From Pycnopodia helianthoides (lineage: Eukaryota > Echinodermata > Asteroidea > Forcipulatida > Asteriidae): DNA of 64,000 bases. How positions within the stretch are numbered: position 1 is the first letter of the stretch; the number at the start of each line of letters is the position of its first letter. Location: positions 15,151,885 to 15,215,884 of the forward strand of contig CM063252.1 in the NCBI GenBank assembly GCA_032158295.1, read 5' to 3'. The translations under genes and the position numbers were made by a program. The notes under the pieces are model-generated. The model made no database searches. It was given only the letters and a program-made list of their open reading frames with translations, and was not told the DNA's origin. Positions 21,922-30,756 of the stretch are shown piece after piece.

Positions 21922-22621
21922 GTAAGAACCTCTGAGAAAAAAATAAGTAAACTTGCGGGTACAACCGCGTATAAAACTCTCTTGGGAGAAGTGTTGGTTC
22001 TGAGAAGAACCGGTGTGGTCTCGGCGATTCAAACGGTAACTCTTTTTGTTTGAGGACTCGTCTCTTTTTGCCGGACCAACGTCGGAAGAACTTGGCAACT
22101 TTTTTTTTTCTTGCGGGTAACCTGGTAATGATGTTTGGTTGAGGCTTGGTGGAGATCTTGGATCTTGGCGAAATCTTGTAGGTTGAGGGTAGACTGGAGC
22201 GACTGTCGCAGGGCAGAAGTGTCCAGTTCTAACCTGGCTAGTTTGGATCGGGTAGCAGCGATGTAGTGCTGGCAAAAAGGGGGTAGTTTTTTCTTTTTAG
22301 AGATCTACACAAAATTGAGAAACTCTGCAGCAACCTCTCTGAATTGACTAACAATAGCAGGAAGATGGCGGCAGCTCTCAAGTCGAACAAGAACCAGAGC
22401 TGCCAACTCTACCTGTTTTGGCAGAAAGTTCCCTGAAAATAAACCATCTTTCCATGTTCTGATGAACAATTTTGAAAATCTCTCTGATTATGGAAACTTG
22501 TTCTCCTATTATAATGAGGGTAATTCTAAATATCTCCCTGATTGTCGTACAAAATCTCCCTGATTGCAAGATGCAAATGTTGGCACCTCTGAAGAACCTT
22601 TCCCTTCTCTTTTTCTGACAG
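21922..22621 (+). other. AK9 intron between window exons 11 and 12
   Basis: A dispersed repeat copy lies at 22400-22592, just upstream of the exon 12 acceptor. 21950-22390 has no recognised repeat. I looked for a micro-exon of length 3n+1 here and found no convincing one. Confidence 0.5.
22400..22592 (+). repeat. Dispersed repeat (gcaaatgttgg family)
   Basis: Begins ctgccaactctacctg and ends ttgcaagatgcaaatgttggc; about 190 bp, homologous to 8381-8573. It lies 30 bases upstream of the exon 12 acceptor. Confidence 0.7.
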
Positions 22622-22874
22622 TCTCCACCAGTGCGCCTAATCGTCCTTGGTCCTAGGGGTGCAGGCAAGTCCCTCCACGGTCGCTACCTGGCAGAGAAAC
22701 TGGGCATCTTTCATATCTGCTTCAAGGAGCGCCTTCAGGAGCTGGTCATCGCCAAGACCAAGAAGAAAATTGGTCCAGAGTTCGAGGAGGAGGAAGAAGA
22801 GCCCGATAGCGAGCCAGAGCCAGAAGACGAGGCTGCTGAACCGTCTGCTGACCAAGCCGCTCCTGATGCTGCAG
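22622..22874 (+). CDS. AK9: AK9 window exon 12: second kinase domain, P-loop
   Basis: The acceptor is tttctgacag and the donor is GCTGCAG|gtcagc. The exon is 253 nt, phase 0 to phase 1. It encodes PVRLIVLGPRGAGKSLHGRY, a beta strand and Walker A loop (G-x4-GKS) that binds the phosphates of the donor nucleotide. It then encodes LAEKLGIFHICFKERLQEL, the helix and strand leading to the NMP-binding region. The rest is an acidic insert (EEEEEEPDSEPEPED) placed where the NMP-binding part would be, so this kinase domain is interrupted by a linker. Confidence 0.93.
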
Positions 22875-22942
22875 GTCAGCAAACATATTTGAGAAACATT
22901 CAACTTGAGTTTTTGTTTTGAACAAAACATAATTCAAATTTG

Positions 22943-23258
22943 GTTGAACAAAGAAGATTGGCTAGATCAGGATTTGAACCAGCGACCTCAGGAATGATAT
23001 TCTTCCTACTTTAGTCTGATTTACGATATTTTTGCCCTTGGAAATATCAGAAATGTTTTGATTAAATAGCGTGAAAAGTCTATTAAAGCCTAGACCATAT
23101 GTCAATGTAGGTTAGCCCTTATACTCAATAAAATGTTCCTTCTTTTTTCCAAGAACCAAATTTCATGCCTGGACCTCCAGATTAACGTGCCAGTACTCTA
23201 TCAACTGAACCCCTGGTGTTGGCGGTCTCCCTGTTTTGTAAATATCTTTGTTTGGGGG
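22943..23258 (-). mobile_element. tRNA-Asn-like SINE (reverse) split by a MITE
   Basis: Reverse copy of the SINE: ggatttgaaccagcgacctc (22968 on) continues at 23172 with gacctccagattaacgtgcc and on to aaatatctttgttt. The 182 bases between are a MITE. Confidence 0.75.
22990..23171. mobile_element. MITE with aggcatgatatt ends, nested in SINE
   Basis: Ends aggaatgatattcttcc and tttcatgcct; the intact copy at 61134-61321 has aggcatgatattcttcc and ttatcatgac. gacctc flanks both sides as a likely target duplication. Another part copy at 23568-23706. Confidence 0.72.
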
Positions 23259-23307
23259 GAACCAGTCAGAAGCCATACAACCTGAAACTGCTGTATAGCC
23301 AGGGATC

Positions 23308-23472
23308 ATGCCCGAGTTAAGCCCGAATGCGAAGCGATTTTTGACGTCACAGCTCTGTTTTTGCTGTAAGTGTTTCGCAGGAGTTGGGCACATCTCAACT
23401 GATGCGAATTGTTCGTTTCGATTTGTGACGTCAATATTCGCTTCGCATTCGCAGGAAGTATGAACCGGGCTT
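23308..23472. mobile_element. Palindromic MITE containing two TGACGTCA sites
   Basis: Arms aagcccgaatgcgaagcga and ttcgcttcgcattcgcagg. TGACGTCA occurs at 23342-23349 and 23426-23433. A related arm (gttcatacttcaagcaaaagcgaagc) starts near 27920. Confidence 0.7.
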
Positions 23473-23567
23473 TTTGATACAATCTGGCCAGCTCAATACG
23501 GCATCGATAAGAAGCCTTGTGCCAAAAGTAATCAATTTCAAATATAGAGTTTAGGAGCCAGTTAAAC

Positions 23568-23706
23568 TCGAGTCTGATTTCCGATTTTATTTGCCCTTGG
23601 GGAATAATCAGAAACATTTTTATTAACAAGGCCTGAAAAGTCCACTAGAGCCTTGTACTTGATAAATATTCTTACTTTTTTCCACTGATCAAATATCATG
23701 CCTGGC
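23568..23706 (+). mobile_element. 5'-truncated aggcatgatatt MITE
   Basis: gtctgatttccgattttatt through atatcatgcctgg matches the right two thirds of 61134-61321. Confidence 0.65.
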
Positions 23707-23834
23707 TGGAACCAGGGATAAAACTTTCTTTAAAAAGTTCCAAGTTCTGCAAAGTCCACATTCAAATTTGTCCGCGGATGTCTTCATAGCGATTGGTGTT
23801 TTGTATTGAAGGCTTCTGTTTTTATTTCCCACAG

Positions 23835-23884
23835 GTGAAGGTGAGGAGACTCCGGCCACTGAAGCTACTGAAGCAACTGAAGAG
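23835..23884 (+). CDS. AK9: AK9 window exon 13: TEATEATEE linker
   Basis: The acceptor is tttcccacag and the donor is GAAGAG|gtatgc. The exon is 50 nt, phase 1 to phase 0. It encodes EGEETPATEATEATEE, a tiny acidic repeat linker that continues the insert of exon 12. Supported by splice signals and exact phase with both neighbours. Confidence 0.75.
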
Positions 23885-24269
23885 GTATGCTACAACAAGA
23901 ATCTAATGGAGAACAAATGTTTTCTGATCAAGTTTCCTTATAAAAATTATAGTAATAATTTGTTTAGAATAAAATTTATAAAGTCGTCGCAGCAAGAGAT
24001 TGACAACTGCTCGTGCCCGATTTCAAATTTAACATCTGTTAAACTGTTGCCGTACCCGCTGGTAAAATATAGGATTCAAACTTCCTCTAGCAATCTTGGT
24101 GATCTAGTGGTAAGACATCTGCTCTAGAATGGCAGAGGTCGCGGGTTCGAATCCAACCCAAGGGTCCATGTAGCTTGACAACACAGTAATTCCTTCGGTT
24201 GAAAATCCTCAATTTCAAAAGGTAGACAAGTTGAGACAATGATGCATTTTTGTCTTCCATCTGTTTCAG
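23885..24269 (+). other. AK9 intron between window exons 13 and 14
   Basis: The intron is dominated by a tRNA-like SINE of the second family (about 24020-24170). The rest has no recognised feature. Confidence 0.6.
24020..24170 (+). mobile_element. tRNA-like SINE, second family, copy 1
   Basis: A-box tgatctagtgg and B-box ggttcgaatcc at 24095-24163 with acceptor-like cttgg/ccaag. The upstream aaatttaacatctgttaaac and gccgtacccgct are shared with the reverse copy at 27225-27345. Confidence 0.7.
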
Positions 24270-24403
24270 CCGGAAGAGGAGCCTGAAATTGAGTGGACGG
24301 AGGAAGAAGAGAACATCAAAGGGAACCTGATGGAGGAAGAATCCTTGACCCCTGACACCCTGGATAAGATCGTCCCTGATTGGTGGAACACGGAACCCTT
24401 TAA
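24270..24403 (+). CDS. AK9: AK9 window exon 14: acidic linker into NMP-binding region
   Basis: The acceptor is tctgtttcag and the donor is CTTTAA|gtaggt. The exon is 134 nt, phase 0 to phase 2. An acidic start (PEEEPEIEWTEEEENIKGNL) gives way to an ordered part, LTPDTLDKIVPDWWNTEPF. The L-x-x-(D/E)-x-(L/V)-D-x-I-V pattern corresponds to the helix before the GF-[IVL]-L-[DE]-GFPRT strand of adenylate kinases, which starts in the next exon. Confidence 0.9.
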
Positions 24404-24653
24404 GTAGGTTGAATTTTCTCTGTCCATTCCGGGTCCGGTTTAGTCCAGTTGATAGTGATTGGTTGATCTCTGATGACTGGTGATGATTTAAAGAACAGTG
24501 TGCCTTGTTGCAATGTTTTACTGTACTTTTTGTTGTTGCTTATAGTATCTTTAGCTATGCCGTGCAGACACCTTCACATTTTTGAGCCCCAAAAACCTGC
24601 CAGCATGTTTTTCTTTTTTATTAATTCTGTAAAAAAAAAAATTAATTTCCCAG
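24404..24653 (+). other. AK9 intron between window exons 14 and 15, nothing recognised
   Basis: Short AT-rich intron ending in an A tract and tttcccag. No repeat or RNA gene seen. Confidence 0.6.
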
Positions 24654-24942
24654 GTCTACCGGTTTCATTCTGGAAGGCTTCCCTCGCACAGTTGAGGAGG
24701 CCCAGTTCCTGGCTGAGCGTGGCCTCTACCCGGATGCTGCCATCACTCTCGCCGTCGAAGACACGGACATCCAATCCCGCCTCCTGCCACCGAAATTGAA
24801 CAAGTGGAAGCAGAAGCGGGATCGGCGCCTGGCGAGGAAAGAGCGCCGCAAGTTGCGGAAGAAGAAGGAGAGGGACACGATGATCAACAAGCGGAGACTG
24901 GAGCTGGTAGCGGAAGTGGCTGAAAGGAAAGCTGAGAAAGTT
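24654..24942 (+). CDS. AK9: AK9 window exon 15: FILEGFPRT strand of second kinase
   Basis: The acceptor is aatttcccag and the donor is AAAGTT|gtaagt. The exon is 289 nt, phase 2 to phase 0. It encodes STGFILEGFPRTVEEAQFL, the best-conserved adenylate kinase motif in the window. Glu replaces the usual Asp, and the FPRT arginine that contacts substrate is present. A hydrophobic strand (YPDAAITLAVED) follows, then a long strongly basic helix (KRDRRLARKERRKLRKKKER). That charge pattern is typical of AK9-type LID or linker helices, and it may bind nucleic acid or tubulin; this last point is inference. Confidence 0.95.
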
Positions 24943-26084
24943 GTAAGTCAAAAGTATTTACTATTTTTGGAGATGAGGGGCCATGCTAATTGTAACAATT
25001 GGTTTTTTTTGTTTGAATCAAAGCGCTTTCCTCGCCTACCGCCACCACCCAATGTTTTTACATGGAATTAAGTATTGTAAATCGTCAGGGTTTTTCTGAT
25101 TTAGTTTTTCATAAGTTTTGGCTGATTTTTTTTTCTTCTTCTATTTCCACTCTTCCTGTATCTGATATCGCATCAGGCTATCCTAAAGGTAGGTACATGT
25201 CAAAAGCAACGGCTGCAGTCACCCAACAGTCCTGTCATCAGGACACCCTGTTTGTTCACATGTGATTTGCTCCCACACACAATGAGCATTGCATCACCAA
25301 GCATTAATAACATCATGTCTGTGCACCAATGTGTCTCTAAAAAATATTGTCTCTAAACGACACGCGTGTTGAAACTCACTCACTCACCCATCCGCAAAGA
25401 CAGCGTTGGTCCGACGTGCTGACCTCCTGATGCCCACGTCGGACAGCATGGTTCCGGGCACTCTCTACTTCACTCGGTCGACCCAGTTGATGGATGCAGG
25501 GTCTTCTTTATTCTCATTCATATACTCTATCCGTTGAAAATGTCCAAAAACCTTTAAAGTTGAGAACTAATCTGACTGTTTAGCCTCAGCTTGCCTCTGC
25601 ATAAAATGCTGTCCATGTTGAGCGTGAAGTAGCTCCTCATGCAAGTTTTTGCGTTTGCACGCTTTAGTTCTAAACTATTGCGCGCAAGTTTCAAACTTGC
25701 CGGAAGCCAAAGATGCGACCTACCAACTTAAGTTTTGCCCTGAAATTTGTGTGCAACTTGCAATCATCTGATAGCGCCCTCATTTGACGAAAATTGCCAC
25801 AGGCCATGTTTAGACACGTGATCCCCTCTCAACCAATCAGAATGGATAAACTGTCCCAAGTATATCTGAATAACGATTCAAGAATGCCAGTACAGTTTTT
25901 TCATTATCTACTCACTGATCATCAAGCTTCACTTTTTAAAATTTATTTCGGATTATTCAATTTGCACATTGCTGCTGCATTTTCTTCAATCTGAACCTTT
26001 GCCCACAGTTACACCACTTCAGGTTTTTAAATATTTTGTTGGCAACACGGTTGAAATCACTCACACACAATTGTTACATTGTTT

Positions 26085-26248
26085 ACACAGGACTGAAATT
26101 TTCATCATTTGAGAGGGCAAGGCCATTTTCATTTTGCAATGGGCGCTTGCGTTCGAAAATCTTGAAGTCTATGAGAAATGTTAGAAGGGGCACCGAGGCC
26201 AAGATCAGGGTGATGGAGTCCATGGCTTCAGTGTAATTCCAGGCCTGA
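26085..26248. mobile_element. aggcctg-family MITE copy
   Basis: Left caggactgaaattttcatca, right gtgtaattccaggcctga. Closely matches 57125-57294. Confidence 0.7.
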
Positions 26249-26465
26249 CGCAATACATGGATATGGCTGTTCAATGGGCACATGTCAATTGCACTTTGAA
26301 ATGTTCTGTCTTCACGAATTTTTTCCACATTGTTGTTTTTTGAATCACTTCAATGTACATTCCATTCAGTGTCATCATGAACTGATTATACTTGTTTTCT
26401 GAATTCTTGGCATGTTGCGTAGTCTGGTAGTTTAAGAAAAATCAAACATCACCATCTGTCCCATT

Positions 26466-26860
26466 TTAAAGGAACATTACAGAATTGGTTTTTGCTAACA
26501 AAACAGTTGCTGGCAGTGTAAGCACTTTATGTAATCCACCATATACATAAACTGACAAACCTGTAGAAGTTTGAGATCGATCGGCCATCTGGGTCACGAG
26601 AAAATAGTGACAAAGCGATTACACATTTGCATGAAATCATATAGGTTCAACAAATGAATAAAACGCTCACTGAGCGATAAACTCCAATCGGAAAACTAGT
26701 TTATCCATTTCTCATCAAGTATGACATTTCAGACATAAATATTTCAAGGGATGTTTTCTACTATCATCATCATTAGACCGTGTAAGTTTTATGTAAATCT
26801 GTGATCAAAAGTATATTTTACAAGTTTTTTTCTTACCAATTCTGTAATGTTCCATTTTAA
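26466..26860. mobile_element. TTAA-flanked MITE (gaacattacagaattggt family), copy 2
   Basis: TTAA borders. Ends aggaacattacagaattggt and accaattctgtaatgttcc. The interior is nearly identical to 20361-20756, suggesting recent movement. Confidence 0.9.
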
Positions 26861-27224
26861 GTTGGAGAATATGCATAGACTATTGCTGTTTGCGCTCTGA
26901 AATGAGCTGAATATTTTCACCGATTATCTCAAACCAAAAGTATATATTCCTGTCAGACTGCACCAAAGCAGAAAGGACTTGTGCTGTGATATGCACAAAT
27001 GTATTTTCAAAGAGAAAACTTTGTTACGTTGCTTCTCACGTTAGAGCAAAATGGCAGACTTTTGCTCAAAGTGACATATCTTACTTTTTTTTATCAAGTA
27101 TCAGAAATTCACTTTCGAGAAAATTTGAATAGTATTTGGTTTTACCCTCACACCAACGTGTGTAAAATACAGTATACTCAGTACTTTCCCAGAGTCCTGT
27201 GAAAAAAAATTCAAAGGCGTATTA

Positions 27225-27345
27225 CTGGTTTGGGATTCGAACCCACAACCTTCGCCATTCTAGAGCAGATGTCTTACCACTAGACCACCAAGATTGTGTT
27301 ACAGCGGATACCGCAACAATTTAATAGATGTTAAATTTGCACCAG
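27225..27345 (-). mobile_element. tRNA-like SINE, second family, copy 2 (reverse)
   Basis: gggattcgaacccacaacct through taccactagaccaccaagat is the reverse of the A and B boxes of copy 1. The flank ttaatagatgttaaatttgc matches too. Confidence 0.72.
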
Positions 27346-27732
27346 GGATTAAGAGTATTATTTGGTTTTACCCATTTTCATTTTCACTACCTTATGGAGA
27401 CCGAGAACAAAACAGACAACAGACTGATGGAGACAAAGAGTCTCCATCAGGGAAATTCTAAAGACTGGGTTGCTCCACAAGGAATTTTGTGTACAAAGTC
27501 TATGGGAGATTCTTAACTACAGGGACAAAGGAAAGAACAAAAGATGTCTCCACAGGGATGCAAAAAATAGAATGTGTGCACACATCGGTGTAAGGGTAAA
27601 ACCAAATAACACTCTTCATTATCGATGCAAAGTAACTACATGTATTAAAATTTGAATAGTTATGGTTTGATAGAAGTGTCTGACGTTCTGAAAAAATAAT
27701 AAAGTTGCAGCCACAATCCTCGAATATGGCTC

Positions 27733-27850
27733 CAGGGCTCGATTTAAAAAAAAACACCAAGATTTATCTTAAGATATTAAGTGTGGTCAATATTGCCAAA
27801 GTGATTTGTATTGTGACATCACACTTTGCTTAGCAGTTAAGATCGATACA
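27733..27850. repeat. Dispersed repeat (gtgatttgtattgtgacatc)
   Basis: ggctcgatttaaa...gtgatttgtattgtgacatcacactttg is shared with 59145-59262 (gggatcgaaaacac...). Confidence 0.65.
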
Positions 27851-28049
27851 CAACCTAGGATCAGTCTAGGCTCTTTGTGAAACCATGCCCTGACCTCCTT
27901 TTAATGTCGTTTAAAGACTGGTTCATACTTCAAGCAAAAGCGAAGCAAATTTTCCTGCGTCCACAAGGCTGAACGGCCACTTCAAGGTGAGGGCTACACT
28001 TAACTGATTTACGCTGTTGACCCAAATCAACTGACACCTACTCCTGGGC

Positions 28050-28262
28050 TGAAACAAGGGTTACCCCTTTTACAGTCTGTAAGGATGTAGGCATGAGTAT
28101 CATCCACTAGGAACCTGGCTGGTAGAGCCAACCTTTTATGAAGCAATTATGATTAAGTGCCTTGCTCAAGGGCACAAGTGTCATGACCGGGATTCGAACC
28201 CACACTCTGCTGCTGAAAACACCAGAGCTTGGGTCCGGTGAACTAGACCACTCGGCCACAGT
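28050..28262 (-). mobile_element. tRNA-Leu(CAA)-like SINE, reverse
   Basis: Reverse of a tRNA-Leu-like head: gtggccgagtggtctag...ggttcgaatcccggtcatgac, with a long variable arm and CAA in the anticodon place. Followed by tail tgcccttgagcaaggcactt. Same family at 31041-31290. Confidence 0.75.
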
Positions 28263-28309
28263 AATGAACCGGGCTTTACCAGGTTTTTGCTTTTTCAATC
28301 TAAACCCAG

Positions 28310-28417
28310 GCCCAGCGTGCCGCGGACAGAGACAGTGATGACTCTGAGCACTCGGAAGACGAACAAGAGGAGGACGAGGAAGAGGAAGACATTGAGGCGC
28401 TGCTGGCCGAGGAGTTT

Positions 28418-28448
<31 letters not shown>

Positions 28449-28537
28449 AGGAGCAGGAGGACGACGCCGTGGACAGACTCAAGAACGAGATCGGAGAGGT
28501 GTACGATGATGACACTAACAAACTGGCTTCTGTACAG
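28310..28537 (+). CDS. AK9: AK9 window exon 16: Glu-rich domain linker
   Basis: The acceptor is ctaaacccag and the donor is GTACAG|gttggt. The exon is 228 nt, phase 0 to phase 0. A serine/aspartate-rich start (DRDSDDSEHSEDEQEED) is followed by LLAEEFEEEEEEEEEEEE, then a more ordered end, VDRLKNEIGEVYDDDTNKLA. Acidic runs of this length are also found in other AK9 proteins between kinase domains two and three. Confidence 0.92.
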
Positions 28538-28665
28538 GTTGGTAATAATAATACTGGGGCATTTATATGGCACTCTACAAAGAACACAGCGCCTCACAAT
28601 CAACAACATAAATTTTTTTCAAAGAAAAGAAAAGAAAAGAAAATATTAAAACAAACAGAAAAGGT

Positions 28666-28868
28666 GACCGCGCCTTTTCTGTCGCGGCCTCAAGGATCTG
28701 GAACGGTCTTCCGCACAACATCAGGCAATCCCCTACAATACCGACTTTCAGGACGTCACTTAAATCTCACCTGTTTTAAAAGAGCTTACTGTACGGCGCC
28801 ATGAGCAATGACGGTTGGAAAAATGGCGCCATATCAATGTGACGATTGATTGATTTGATTGATTGAGT
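28666..28868 (+). pseudogene. Non-LTR retrotransposon 3' end (RT C-terminus and tail)
   Basis: One frame from 28669 reads RAFSVAASRIWNGLPHNI and then a segment ending TSLKSHLF and stop. This is the usual end of CR1/Jockey-like LINE reverse transcriptase proteins (A-x-R-x-WN-x-LP-x-x-IR...LK-x-x-LF). It is followed by a 3' region with ggcgccatgagc and a gattgattgattt tail, as such elements have. Only this scrap remains. Confidence 0.75.
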
Positions 28869-29284
28869 TGGGGCTTGAAGGTGGCAGTTGATGCTGCTTC
28901 CCTGATAGCACATGGTAGATCCCTCTGTGAGTGCAGTGCCGGCCTGATGTTCCGCTCTTGTAGGGGCAAGGCGGAGTTTATTTCTTGATGAAGGGCATCT
29001 TTGAGAGGAGGCACTTGCCTCGGTTGCCTCTGTGAAGTATCAGGCCTGCAGTGGCTGAAAATCTAGGGTTCTTGTCATAGAGCTACTTAAGTTTGGGATG
29101 GAGCGATCTTTACACTGTCAATACGATAACAATAAAATTGATAATAGTAATGGTGGCTTCTTATATATTAGCACTCATGGAGTTCCAACATTAGTACCCC
29201 TGGTCACTGGGCCATTTTTTTTCATTTCTTAAACCATCTCACTCAAGTATGTAGCGCACCAAGCTATTATCAATCACAAGAACC

Positions 29285-29400
29285 ATGTCTGCCCTCACAG
29301 GTACCCATTTACCCCTGGGTGAAGAGAAGCAGTTGTAAATAAGTGTCTTGCTCAAGGGCGCAAGTGTCATAACCGGGATTCAAGCCCGAACCCTGATACC
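29285..29400 (-). mobile_element. Fragment of tRNA-Leu-like SINE tail, reverse
   Basis: tgcgcccttgagcaagacact and ggttcgggcttgaatcccggtt are found in reverse, matching the family at 28050-28262. Confidence 0.55.
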
Positions 29401-29554
29401 TTTAAGGCATCAGAAAATGAATTCAGTGCAGATATGAGACCAATCCAAAGCGAGTGCTGAGCAAAGTTGTATATGCCACAGTTAATGTTATATCTTCCTG
29501 TTTCTAAATGCCCCCAACGATTTCTCTTTACTTCCCCCCCCCTCCCCTTTCCAG

Positions 29555-29773
29555 GAATCCCTTGAGGAGCTCCTCATCCCCAGGATTGAGCTGAACGGTG
29601 GCCGTAAGCCGCCCATCGTCCGCTTCACCCTAGAGCAGAACCTCAAGCCCATCGTGGACTGCAGGGAGAGTCTCTTTGAGAAGGTGTACTCGACCAAGGA
29701 GCACATCGCCAAGAAGATGCTGCAGATTGGGTACAAGCATCCCAGCCGCTTTGGCAGATGGTGTCCTGTGCAG
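29555..29773 (+). CDS. AK9: AK9 window exon 17: pre-module region and start of second CPV module
   Basis: The acceptor is cctttccag and the donor is GTGCAG|gtgagg. The exon is 219 nt, phase 0 to phase 0. It encodes EELLIPRIELNGGRKPPIVR, then LKPIVDCRESLFEKVY, and ends HPSRFGRWCPVQ. The terminal RWCPVQ opens a CPV module that continues in the next exon. The order of strand, cysteine-containing helix and CPV mirrors the section ahead of the first module. Confidence 0.94.
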
Positions 29774-30380
29774 GTGAGGCAGAGCAACGTCAGGAAGGCA
29801 CAATGGGGAACGTGCCAGGCCTAAGGGGGGGAAAGGGGGATGCGCCTCACCTTGGTGGGGGAGATGGGATGTGCCTTTGCGGGGGGGGGGGGGGGGGGCA
29901 AGAGGGAATTTGGCCTGCCTAAAGGGAGATGTGCCCCACCTTAGGGGGGCAAGAGGGAATGTGCCTCACCTTTGGGGGGTTGGGGCAAGAGGGAATAAGG
30001 CCCGGGTAAGGGGGGAAAGGGGATGTGCTCCACCTCAGAGTGGCAAGAGGGAATGTGCCTCACCTTTGGGGGGTTGGGGCAAGAGGGAATAAGGCCCGGG
30101 TAAGGGGGGAAAGGGGATGTGCTCCACCTCAGAGGGCCAAGAGGGAATGTGCCTCACCTTTTTTGGGGGGGGGGCAAGAGGGAATGTGTCCTGCCTTGGG
30201 GGGGGGGGGCGGCAAGAGGAAATGTGCCCCACTTAGGGGAGCAAGGGGAATATGCCCCACCTGTTGTTTTTTTTTTTGGGGGGGGGGGTAGTTACTTGTT
30301 ATACCCAATCAATTCCATAGAAAACTCCATATTAGTTTTTTGACAAGACTGTTACCCTGTCTCCCTCTCTTTTTCCCCAG
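29774..30380 (+). other. AK9 intron between window exons 17 and 18
   Basis: Almost entirely a G-rich minisatellite (29815-30290, listed separately), then a pyrimidine tract ending ttttccccag. Confidence 0.7.
29815..30290 (+). repeat. G-rich minisatellite in intron 17
   Basis: Imperfect units of 30 to 40 bases such as gggcaagagggaatgtgcct followed by cacctttggggggttgg, with G runs up to 18. Two blocks (29960-30030 and 30050-30120) are near-identical. Many GGG runs allow G-quadruplex formation on the transcribed RNA. Confidence 0.85.
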
Positions 30381-30594
30381 CTCTTGGCGGGGGATTGTAT
30401 CCAGCCGATGCAAGGCCCAGGCTACCCGTCCTTCCCGGCCGTATACCGCCAGCATGTGTACTTCATCAGCAACCCTCAGGCAAGAGAGGACTTCATCATG
30501 CATCCGTTGAAGTACATGAAACAGCAGTCCCCTAAACCTGTGGTGCCCATCAGAATGGCTATACTGGGCCCACCCAAATCTGGCAAAACTGCTC
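30381..30594 (+). CDS. AK9: AK9 window exon 18: second CPV module and third P-loop
   Basis: The acceptor is ctttttccccag and the donor is ACTGCTC|gtaagt. The exon is 214 nt, phase 0 to phase 1. It completes the CPV module with YPSFPAVYRQHVYFISNPQA, REDFIMHPLKYM, then proline linker KPVVPIRMAI and Walker A LGPPKSGKT at the 3' end. The P-loop binds nucleotide phosphate in the third kinase domain. The donor GTAAGT is the first copy of a 13-bp direct repeat. The second copy lies beyond an inserted SINE, so this exon border is a transposon insertion site. Confidence 0.95.
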
Positions 30595-30723
30595 GTAAGT
30601 AAAACAACATAGGGCTAGATAGCTCAGTTGGTAGAGCACCGGTACGTTAATCAGGAGGTCGTTGGTTCAAATCCCGCTCTAGTCCATTTTTCTTTGTTCA
30701 ACCCCAAACCGTAAGTAAAACAA
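30595..30723 (+). mobile_element. tRNA-Asn-like SINE copy 3 with 13-bp target duplication
   Basis: gtaagtaaaacaa at 30595-30607 is repeated exactly at 30711-30723. Between them lies a 103-bp element with tRNA-like body 30613-30684 and tail tttttctttgttcaacccca. The first repeat is the splice donor of AK9 exon 18. Confidence 0.9.
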
Positions 30724-30756
30724 GTTAGATTTCACACGCTAACATGTATTTCTTTC

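Larger units (their letters stand above)
22875..23834 (+). other. AK9 intron between window exons 12 and 13
   Basis: The intron is mostly transposon: a reverse-oriented tRNA-like SINE split by a MITE (22943-23258), a CRE-containing palindrome (23308-23472) and a partial MITE copy (23568-23706). Confidence 0.6.
24943..28309 (+). other. AK9 intron between window exons 15 and 16
   Basis: A 3.4-kb intron holding repeats at 26085-26248, 26466-26860, 27225-27345, 27733-27850 and 28050-28262, all listed separately. 24950-26080 has no recognised element. A GC-rich patch at 25391-25500 with an inverted gtccgacgtg/cacgtcggac pair is of unknown nature. Confidence 0.55.
28538..29554 (+). other. AK9 intron between window exons 16 and 17
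   Basis: The intron contains the end of a non-LTR retrotransposon (28666-28868) and a fragment of a tRNA-Leu-like SINE in reverse (29285-29400). The acceptor is preceded by a C-rich tract at 29536-29550. 28870-29280 has nothing recognisable. Confidence 0.55.

Noticed and set aside
22336..22400. Micro-exon between exons 11 and 12 (gcaggaagatggcggcag)
   Set aside because: An acceptor-like start is present, but the only nearby GT (gtcgaa) is a poor donor and gives 21 nt, which does not fix the phase.
25391..25500. Extra AK9 exon (LVRRADLLMPTSDS reading)
   Set aside because: It would need phase 1 entry, but exon 15 exits in phase 0; the reading in phase 0 meets a stop. The inverted gtccgacgtg/cacgtcggac arms suggest a repeat.
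30025..30343. Open frames over the G-rich intron repeat (GGGG/ARGN peptides)
   Set aside because: Low-complexity translation of a minisatellite within an intron.
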